Assembly (NCBI GenBank): GCA_963732695.1
Contig: CAVTAP010000005.1
Location: forward strand, 391,374 to 455,373
Origin: CADEDH01 sp963732695
GTDB taxonomy: Bacteria; Actinomycetota; Acidimicrobiia; Acidimicrobiales; SZUA-35
DNA length: 64,000 nucleotides
Direction: 5' to 3'
Positions 58,282 to 64,000 of this stretch are shown here, in pieces. How positions within the stretch are numbered: the stretch's first letter is position 1; each line of letters starts with the position of its first letter. The position numbers and the translations under genes are program-made. The notes under the pieces were generated by a model, which saw only the letters and a program-made list of their open reading frames with translations, was not told the DNA's origin and did not search any database.

Positions 58282-60639
58282 ATGCTGCGATCCCTGGCCT
58301 CCTGGTCGTTCCGCCACCGCCTCCTGGCCCTCGTCGCCTGGCTGGCCGTCGCCTTCGGCACCTTCGCCGCCGGCGCCGCCTTCGCCGGGCCCATCTCCGG
58401 CGGCTCCATCGACGCCTCCGACGCCGGCCAGGCCTACACCCTCCTCCAGGACGGCTTCGGCGCCACCGGCGACGCCACGGCCCAGATCGTGGTGCACGAC
58501 CCCGCCGGCGTCGCCCCCCACGCCCCCGCCATCGAGGCAGCAGCCGAGACCCTCCGCCACGAGACGGACATCGTCGCCGTCACCACCGGTGCCGACTCCC
58601 CCGACGGCACCACCACGCTCGTCTCGGTCGACATGGCCACCACCGGCACCGACGACAACCCCACCGACGCCGCCCTCGACGCCGTCCGCCACACCCGGGA
58701 CACCATCGCCGCCGACGGCACCCAGGCCGAGCTGGCCGGCTGGTGGTTCAGCGACGTCACCATGCCCGCCTCCGAGCTCTACGGCATCGCCGCCGCCGCC
58801 ATCATCCTCCTCATCGCCTTCGGCTCCGTCGTGGCCATGGGCGTCCCCCTCCTCACCGCCCTCCTCGGCCTGGCCGGCACGCTCGGCCTCGTCGGGCTGT
58901 GGGCCAACGTCCTCCCCACACCCGACTTCGCCACCCAGATGGCGGCCATGATCGGCCTCGGCGTCGGCATCGACTACGCCCTGCTCATCGTCACCCGCTA
59001 CCGCCGGGAGCTGGCCGCCGGCCGCACCCACCACGACGCCGTGGTCGAGGCCATGGGCACCGCCGGCCGGGCCGTCGTCCTCGCCGGCTCCACCGTGGTG
59101 GTCAGCCTCCTCGGCATGCTCGTCATCGGCCTCGACATCCTGCAGGGTGCCGGCGTCACCGCCGCCAGCGCCGTGGTGGTGGCCGTGGCCGCCGCCGTCA
59201 CCCTGCTCCCCGCCGTGCTCGCCCTCGTCGGCCACCGGATCGACGCCCTGGCCGTCCACCGCCGCCGCCGGCCCCGCCGCCCGGCCACCACGGCCACGGC
59301 GACGGCGATGGCGACGACGACGACGGCCACGGCCGCCACGACCAGCGCCGCCACCTATCTCGGTGCACCACACGCCACTGGCGGTGCCCTGCGCACCAAG
59401 AACCGGACCACCGAACTTCTCGGTGCGTCACACGCCGCCGACGGTGCCCTGCGCACCGAGAACGCCGACGGCCGCCCCGCCGCCACCCACTCAGCCCCCC
59501 ACCCCGCTTCCGGCGACGCCACCACCGGCATCTGGTACGGGTGGAGCCGGTCGGTTCAGCGCCATCCGGCCCTCGCCCTCGCCGCCGGCGCCGTCGTGCT
59601 GGTCACCCTGGCCGCTCCGGTGGCCGTGCTCCGCCTGGCCTCGTCGGACGCCGGCAACGACCCCGTCGGCACCACCACCCGCACCGCCTACGACCTGATC
59701 GCCGAGCACTACGGCCCCGGCGTCAACGGCCCCCTGGTCATCGCCATCCCCCCCACCGACGATCAGGCCGCCGTCGCCGAACTGGTGGACACCGCCACCA
59801 ACCTCGACGGTGTGGCCGCCGTGGCCAACCAGGCCACCGCTCCCAACGGCACCACGGCCCTCACCCTCATTCCCACCACCGGCCCTCAGGACGCCGCCAC
59901 CACCGACCTCGTCCACCGCCTCCGCCACGACGTGATCCCGGCCAGCGGCCTCGACGCCCACGTGGGCGGCACCACCGCCCTCGACGTCGACTTCGCCGAC
60001 ATCATGGCTTCCCGCCTCCCCTGGTTCATGGGCGCCGTGCTGGCCGCCAGCTTCCTCCTCCTCATGATCGAGTTCCGCTCCCTGCTCGTGCCGCTGAAGG
60101 CGGTGATCCTGAATCTGGCGTCGATCGCTGCCGCCTACGGCGTCCTGGTCGCCATCTTCCAGTGGGGCTGGTTCGGCCTGGCCACCCCCGGCCCGATCGA
60201 ACCGTGGGCTCCGATGCTGCTCTTCGCCATCGTGTTCGGCCTCTCCATGGACTACGAGGTGTTCCTGCTCACAGCGGTGAAGGAGCGGTTCGACCGCACC
60301 GGCGAGGCCTCGGGCTCGGTGGCCGACGGCCTGGCGGCCACAGCCCGCGTGATCACCGCGGCGGCTGCCATCATGGTCTGCGTGTTCGGCAGCTTCGTGG
60401 TATCCGACCTGCGCCCTCTGCGCCTGTTCGGCTTCGGTACCGCGGCGGCCGTCCTGATCGACGCCACCATCGTCCGCCTCGTGTTGGTGCCGGCGACCAT
60501 GGAGCTGCTGGGCAGCCGCAACTGGTGGGCCCCCCATTGGCTGGCCCGGATCCTCCCCGGCCACGGTCCGGCCGTCAACCACGGCCACCCCGCCGATAGA
60601 GAGCCGGTCGCGGTCTACGTCGAGGCGGGCCAGCCATGA
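58282..60639 (+). CDS. MMPL-family (RND-type) membrane transporter
   Basis: A 785-residue exporter. One membrane segment at the N-terminus (HRLLALVAWLAVAFGTFAAGAAF) and two clusters of five to six segments around residues 170-320 and 570-760 surround extracytoplasmic loops. AAMIGLGVGIDYALLIVTRYRRELAAG and LLFAIVFGLSMDYEVFLLTAVKERF are the MMPL core motifs with the proton-relay Asp-Tyr pairs. A cytoplasmic linker of about 90 residues contains two 20-codon repeats. It probably exports a lipid or hydrophobic compound. The stop overlaps the next small gene by 4 bp. Confidence 0.92.
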   Translation: MLRSLASWSFRHRLLALVAWLAVAFGTFAAGAAFAGPISGGSIDASDAGQAYTLLQDGFGATGDATAQIVVHDPAGVAPHAPAIEAAAETLRHETDIVAVTTGADSPDGTTTLVSVDMATTGTDDNPTDAALDAVRHTRDTIAADGTQAELAGWWFSDVTMPASELYGIAAAAIILLIAFGSVVAMGVPLLTALLGLAGTLGLVGLWANVLPTPDFATQMAAMIGLGVGIDYALLIVTRYRRELAAGRTHHDAVVEAMGTAGRAVVLAGSTVVVSLLGMLVIGLDILQGAGVTAASAVVVAVAAAVTLLPAVLALVGHRIDALAVHRRRRPRRPATTATATAMATTTTATAATTSAATYLGAPHATGGALRTKNRTTELLGASHAADGALRTENADGRPAATHSAPHPASGDATTGIWYGWSRSVQRHPALALAAGAVVLVTLAAPVAVLRLASSDAGNDPVGTTTRTAYDLIAEHYGPGVNGPLVIAIPPTDDQAAVAELVDTATNLDGVAAVANQATAPNGTTALTLIPTTGPQDAATTDLVHRLRHDVIPASGLDAHVGGTTALDVDFADIMASRLPWFMGAVLAASFLLLMIEFRSLLVPLKAVILNLASIAAAYGVLVAIFQWGWFGLATPGPIEPWAPMLLFAIVFGLSMDYEVFLLTAVKERFDRTGEASGSVADGLAATARVITAAAAIMVCVFGSFVVSDLRPLRLFGFGTAAAVLIDATIVRLVLVPATMELLGSRNWWAPHWLARILPGHGPAVNHGHPADREPVAVYVEAGQP
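59359..59478. repeat. 60-bp tandem repeat with inverted ends inside the MMPL gene
   Basis: Two units begin at 59359 and 59419. Over the first 45 bases they match at 39 positions and encode LGAPHATGGALRTKN and LGASHAADGALRTEN. The second unit carries a perfect inverted repeat, CTCGGTGCG (59419-59427) and CGCACCGAG (59452-59460); the first has a worn version. The repeats lie in the cytoplasmic linker of the transporter. Confidence 0.65.
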
Positions 60640-60776
60640 GCTCGCTCCTCCTCCACCTCATCGCCCTCGTGGCCGACGTGGTGGTCGTCGAGCTGCGGGC
60701 GCTGCGCATCCTCGGGGTCGCCGTGGCCCTGGTGCTGGTGGCCGACGTCGCCGCCCGGAAGGCGGCCCGGCGATGA
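60636..60776 (+). CDS. 46-residue membrane peptide between MMPL and kinase genes
   Basis: A small gene whose ATG overlaps the MMPL stop (ATGA) and whose TGA overlaps the kinase ATG (ATGA), so it is translationally coupled on both sides. The product starts MSSLLLHLIALVADVVVVEL, has a second hydrophobic stretch (RILGVAVALVLVADVA) and ends in a basic RKAARR tail. One or two membrane segments are likely. I do not recognise a family. Its place suggests a link between the exporter and the two-component system. Confidence 0.65.
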   Translation: MSSLLLHLIALVADVVVVELRALRILGVAVALVLVADVAARKAARR

Positions 60777-62146
60777 ACGCCATCGTCACCATGGCCCGAC
60801 GCCTGGTCACTCCCGCCCCCTACCTGGAGTCGCTCCACCTCCTGTTGGACCTGGGCGCCGGAATCGCCTGGTTCACTCTCGCCGTGACCATGCTCAGCTT
60901 CTCGGCCGGGATGTCGGTCACTCTGATCGGCATCCCCCTCCTCGGCGTCACCGTGGTGGGCTTCCGTCTCGTCGGGGCGATCGAGCGGGTCCGGGCCCAG
61001 CTCCTGTTGGGCCAGCGCACCGAGGCCCCTGCGCCGTGGTCGTCCACCGCCCGCCGGCCCGACCCGGCCGTCGCCTCCAAGTTCGACAACTCGCTGGCCG
61101 GCGACACCGTCGCCCTCCTGCGGCGCACGCTGGGCGACGGCACCGGGTGGAAGGCCATCGCCTACTCCTTGATCCTGCTGCCGTGGGGCGTCATCGCCTT
61201 CACCCTGTGCGTGGTGGTGTGGACGGTGGCCCTGTCCCTGATCCCGTCGGTGGTGCTGGCCGTCGTGTTCCCCGCCAACTACCTGGTGAACGAGGGCCAG
61301 CCGATGGACGCCGTGCCCCGCATCGCCATCGCCGCCGTGGCCACCCTGGCCGGCGTCGGCCTGCTGATCGTGACCCCGGCGATCATGCACGGCTTGTCGA
61401 TGGTGGACCGGGCCCTGGTGTCGGGCCTGCTGGGCAACAACCGGGTGGCCGAGCTGGAGCAACGGGTGGAGGTGCTGACCGAGAGCCGTGACGCCTCGCT
61501 GTCGGGGGCGGCCACCGAGCTGGCCCGCCTGGAGCGTGACCTCCACGACGGCACCCAGCAGCGCCTGGTGAGCTTGGCCATGGAGCTGGGAGTGGCCAAG
61601 GAGCGGCTGGCGTCGGGCGAGCCGCCCGACCGGGTGCTGCCGCTCGTCACCGCCGCCCACGACTCGTCGAAGGCCGCCATCGCCGAGCTGCGGGAGCTGG
61701 TGCGGGGGGTGCAGCCCGGCGTGCTGGCCGACCGGGGCCTCGACGCCGCCCTGTCGGGCCTCGCCGTCCGCTCCCCCATCCCGGTGGACGTGGTGGTGGA
61801 TGTGCCGTTCCGGCCCCTGCCCCCGGTGGAGGCCGCCGCCTACTTCATCGTGGCCGAAGCCCTCACCAACGCGGCCAAGCACTCGGGGGCCACCCGGCTG
61901 TGGGTCGACGTGCGGCGCGTCCCCCGTGTGTCGTCGCCCGACCAGCGGGGGGGCGGCCAGCTGGCCGCCTTCGACCAGCTCCGCCTCACCGTCACCGACA
62001 ACGGACGGGGCGGGGCCGTGATCTCGCCGGTGGGTGGCCTGGGCGGGATGCGGGACCGGGCCCGGTCGGTGGAAGGTACTCTCACCGTCGACTCCCCGCC
62101 CGGGGGGCCGACCGTCATCCGAGCGGAGCTGCCATGCGGGTCGTGA
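60773..62146 (+). CDS. NarL-partner sensor histidine kinase (HisKA_3 type)
   Basis: A 457-residue kinase. The N-terminal sensor region has about four membrane segments in two pairs (LGAGIAWFTLAVTMLSFSAGMSVTLIG and ILLPWGVIAFTLCVVVWTVALSLI, then AIAAVATLAGVGLLIVTP). The H-box is LARLERDLHDGTQQRLV with His258. The ATPase domain includes FIVAEALTNAAKHSGATRLWVDV and TDNGRGGAVISPVGGLGGMRDRARS. This architecture occurs with LuxR-type regulators in actinobacteria. It overlaps the small peptide gene by 4 bp and the regulator by 13 bp. Confidence 0.92.
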   Translation: MNAIVTMARRLVTPAPYLESLHLLLDLGAGIAWFTLAVTMLSFSAGMSVTLIGIPLLGVTVVGFRLVGAIERVRAQLLLGQRTEAPAPWSSTARRPDPAVASKFDNSLAGDTVALLRRTLGDGTGWKAIAYSLILLPWGVIAFTLCVVVWTVALSLIPSVVLAVVFPANYLVNEGQPMDAVPRIAIAAVATLAGVGLLIVTPAIMHGLSMVDRALVSGLLGNNRVAELEQRVEVLTESRDASLSGAATELARLERDLHDGTQQRLVSLAMELGVAKERLASGEPPDRVLPLVTAAHDSSKAAIAELRELVRGVQPGVLADRGLDAALSGLAVRSPIPVDVVVDVPFRPLPPVEAAAYFIVAEALTNAAKHSGATRLWVDVRRVPRVSSPDQRGGGQLAAFDQLRLTVTDNGRGGAVISPVGGLGGMRDRARSVEGTLTVDSPPGGPTVIRAELPCGS

Positions 62147-62775
62147 TCGCCGAAGACTCGGTGCTGTTGCGGGAGGGGCTCACCCGGCTGCTGACCGAGT
62201 TCGGCCACGAGGTGGTGGCGGCCCTGCCCGACGCCACCGAGCTGCTGCCCACGGTCAACGAGCACTCGCCCGACGTGGTGGTGACCGACGTGCGCATGCC
62301 CCCCACCAACCGCGACGAGGGGGTGCGGGCCGCCATCGACCTTCGGGCGGAGCGGACCGGCTTCCCGGTGGTGCTGCTGTCGCAGTACGTGGAGGAGCGC
62401 TACGCCACCGAGCTGATCGCGGCCGACGCCGGCGGCCTCGGGTACCTGTTGAAGGAACGGGTGGCCGACGTGCGGTCGTTCGTGGAGGCGGTGGAGCGGG
62501 TGGCCGGGGGCGGGACGGCGATCGACCCCGAGGTGGTGTCGCAGCTGCTGGTCCGGGCCCGCAAGGACCCGCTGGCCGGGTTGACGCCGCGGGAGACCGA
62601 GACGCTGGGCCTCATGGCCGAGGGCCGGTCGAACGCCGCCATCGCCGCCGCCCTGGTGGTGGGCGAGGGGGCGGTGGAGAAGCACATCTCGTCGATCTTC
62701 TCCAAGCTCAACCTGGAGCCGAGCGACACCGACCACCGCCGGGTGATGGCGGTGCTCACGTACCTGCGCCGCTAA
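62134..62775 (+). CDS. NarL/LuxR-family response regulator
   Basis: A 213-residue regulator. The receiver starts MRVVIAEDSVLLREGLTRLL and has phosphoacceptor Asp52 in VVVTDVRMPP and the conserved Lys in GYLLKERV. The C-terminal helix-turn-helix reads LTPRETETLGLMAEGRSNAAIAAAL and EGAVEKHISSIFSKLNL, typical of LuxR output domains. The ATG at 62134 lies inside the end of the kinase gene. It is the last gene of the MMPL operon and probably controls it. Confidence 0.93.
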   Translation: MRVVIAEDSVLLREGLTRLLTEFGHEVVAALPDATELLPTVNEHSPDVVVTDVRMPPTNRDEGVRAAIDLRAERTGFPVVLLSQYVEERYATELIAADAGGLGYLLKERVADVRSFVEAVERVAGGGTAIDPEVVSQLLVRARKDPLAGLTPRETETLGLMAEGRSNAAIAAALVVGEGAVEKHISSIFSKLNLEPSDTDHRRVMAVLTYLRR

Positions 62776-62800
62776 GCCCTCCGCCGATCGGCCTGCGCCG

Positions 62801-63802
62801 CTACGCCTGCGCCGGCGGGACCGAACGGCCGGTGAGAGCCTCGAACCGGTCGGGGTCGACGTTGCCACCCGACAGGATCACGCCGATGCGGCGGTTGGCG
62901 AGGCCCAACTCGTCACGGAGGTCGGCCCGGAGCACGGCGGCCAGGGCGCAGGCGCCGCTCGGTTCGACCACGAGACCGGCGGCGTCGAACAGGAGGCGCA
63001 TGGCGTCGACGATCTGGGCGTCGGTGGCGGTGACGAAGCCGGCAGCCAGGCGATTGGTGATGGCCCAGGTGAGCTCGCCCGGGGTGGCGACCTGCTGGCC
63101 GTCGGCGATGGTGTCGGGCACGCCGATGTCGACCCGGTGGCCGGCGGCCCGGGACCGGCGATGGTCGTCGCCCGCCTCCGGTTCCACGCCGTAGACGGCG
63201 CAGCCCGGGGCGAGGGCCTCGGTGGCCAGACAGGAGCCGGCCAGGAGGCCGCCCCCGCCGACGGGGACGAACAGGGCGTCGAGGCCCGGCTGTTGCCGGT
63301 GCAGCTCGGCGGCGGCCGTGCCCTGGCCGGCGATCACGGGCGGATGGTCGAAGGGCGGGATGAGGGCCCGGCCCTCGTCGGCGGCGATGCGGCGGGCGAT
63401 GGCCAGGCGGTCCTCGGTGTAGCGGTCGTAGCCGACGATGCGGGCCCCGGCGGCCTCGGTGGCGGCCCGTTTGCGGGCGGGGGCGTCGTGGGGCATCACG
63501 ATGACGGAGGTGGAGCCGGCCTGGGCGGCGGCCCGGGCCACGGCCTGGGCGTGGTTGCCAGAGGAGAAGGCGACCACTCCGGCCCGGCGCTCGGCGTCGG
63601 TGAGGAGGGCCACGGCGTTGGAGGCGCCCCGGAACTTGAACGAGCCCGTGACCTGGTGGATCTCGGCCTTCAGGAAGACGTTGGCCCCGGCGGCGGTATC
63701 GACGGCGTCGACGGTGAGCACCGGGGTGGCGGCCACCACGCCGTCGAGGCGCTCCGCCGCCGCCTGGACGTCGGCGTAGGTGGGAAGCATCGGGTTGGCC
63801 AT
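62801..63802 (-). CDS. Threonine/serine dehydratase-like PLP enzyme
   Basis: A 333-residue fold-type II PLP enzyme. The PLP lysine lies in QVTGSFKFRGASNAV, the SSGNHAQA loop holds the carboxylate of the substrate, and PVGGGGLLAGSC binds the phosphate. The SGGNVDP end is also conserved. Such enzymes deaminate L-threonine or L-serine to 2-oxo acids, or act as serine racemases; the missing regulatory ACT domain indicates a catabolic form. The ATG at 63802 opens MANPMLPTYADVQ. It converges with the response regulator gene. Confidence 0.9.
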   Translation of the reverse strand: MANPMLPTYADVQAAAERLDGVVAATPVLTVDAVDTAAGANVFLKAEIHQVTGSFKFRGASNAVALLTDAERRAGVVAFSSGNHAQAVARAAAQAGSTSVIVMPHDAPARKRAATEAAGARIVGYDRYTEDRLAIARRIAADEGRALIPPFDHPPVIAGQGTAAAELHRQQPGLDALFVPVGGGGLLAGSCLATEALAPGCAVYGVEPEAGDDHRRSRAAGHRVDIGVPDTIADGQQVATPGELTWAITNRLAAGFVTATDAQIVDAMRLLFDAAGLVVEPSGACALAAVLRADLRDELGLANRRIGVILSGGNVDPDRFEALTGRSVPPAQA

Positions 63803-63868
63803 GGCCCAGTCTGCCCCCCGGAACGCGCTGCGGAGCCGGACAGCGGCCCGCTACACTCGGATCACCCT

Positions 63869-63958
63869 GGAGAGGTGACAGAGTACGGTCGATTGTGCCT
63901 TCCTGCTAAGAAGGTGGGGATGTTAAGTCCCCCGTGGGTTCAAATCCCACCCTCTCCG
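63869..63958 (+). tRNA. tRNA-Ser (anticodon GCT)
   Basis: A 90-nt class II tRNA. Acceptor GGAGAGG pairs with CCTCTCC, the anticodon stem CCTTC/GAAGG encloses CTGCTAA with anticodon GCT, the variable arm is long, the T-loop is TTCAAAT and the discriminator is G. An encoded CCA follows at 63959-63961. Confidence 0.96.
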
Positions 63959-64000
63959 CCAGCACCGAACGCCACCCCGCCCCACCAGCACAAACGGGCG

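Overview
The window is very GC-rich, uses many GTG starts and has tight ATGA/GTGA gene overlaps. It carries actinobacterial families: DUF222-HNH proteins, DUF4214 and Excalibur secreted proteins, a stand-alone LigD-type polymerase, MMPL and NEW3-ABC exporters, and large numbers of CoA-ester and amidohydrolase enzymes. This suggests a high-GC actinobacterium, perhaps of the Acidimicrobiia; that placement is inference. There is no CRISPR array, rRNA or replication origin. Two serine tRNA genes are present.

Layout. 1-3.8 kb (minus): universal stress protein, D-aminoacylase-type amidohydrolase, and a TcuA-like flavoprotein cut by the window edge. 3.9-9.9 kb (plus): an envelope-spanning ABC export operon (lipoprotein, adaptor, ATPase, permease, second adaptor). 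10-21.7 kb: mostly catabolic enzymes, including two alpha/beta hydrolases, a luciferase-like oxidoreductase, a copper amine oxidase, a class III CoA-transferase, an SDR, a cupin-MarR-HpaB unit behind a well-formed double operator, and a two-subunit 3-oxoacid CoA-transferase. 21.7-26.2 kb: a PAS protein with a decayed receptor-like tail, a 42-residue membrane peptide, an ion transporter and an acyl-CoA ligase. 26.3-32 kb (minus): an OmpR-type two-component system in one operon with two glycosyltransferases, the last one frameshifted. 32-37 kb: MDR oxidoreductase, lipoprotein, MerR-glyoxalase fusion, DUF222-HNH protein and an enoyl-CoA hydratase. 37-42.5 kb (minus): a second two-component system followed by NEW3 protein, ABC ATPase and ABC permease. 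42.5-50.1 kb: LigD-type polymerase, two crotonases, a hot-dog protein, a second D-aminoacylase and a secreted M1 peptidase.

50.2-57.8 kb looks like an accessory region with lower GC and broken genes: MFS and SulP transporters, a decayed ISL3 transposase, a secreted DUF4214 protein, a RelE toxin stump, an OmpA-like lipoprotein and an AbrB/PIN toxin-antitoxin pair. Its last 2.4 kb lie between a complete tRNA-Ser(TGA) and a second copy of that tRNA's 3' half in the same orientation, which is the footprint of site-specific integration. 58-63 kb (plus): an MMPL exporter, a 46-residue peptide, a histidine kinase and a LuxR-type regulator, all translationally overlapped. The window ends with a threonine dehydratase and tRNA-Ser(GCT).

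How it fits together. All three two-component systems sit beside membrane export or envelope genes. The most interesting link is regulatory. Heptamers resembling the mycobacterial PhoP box (TCACAGC repeated every 11 bp) occur in front of the response regulator at 32 kb and, as a four-unit array, in front of the export operon at 3.9 kb. This predicts that the two distant loci belong to one envelope regulon.
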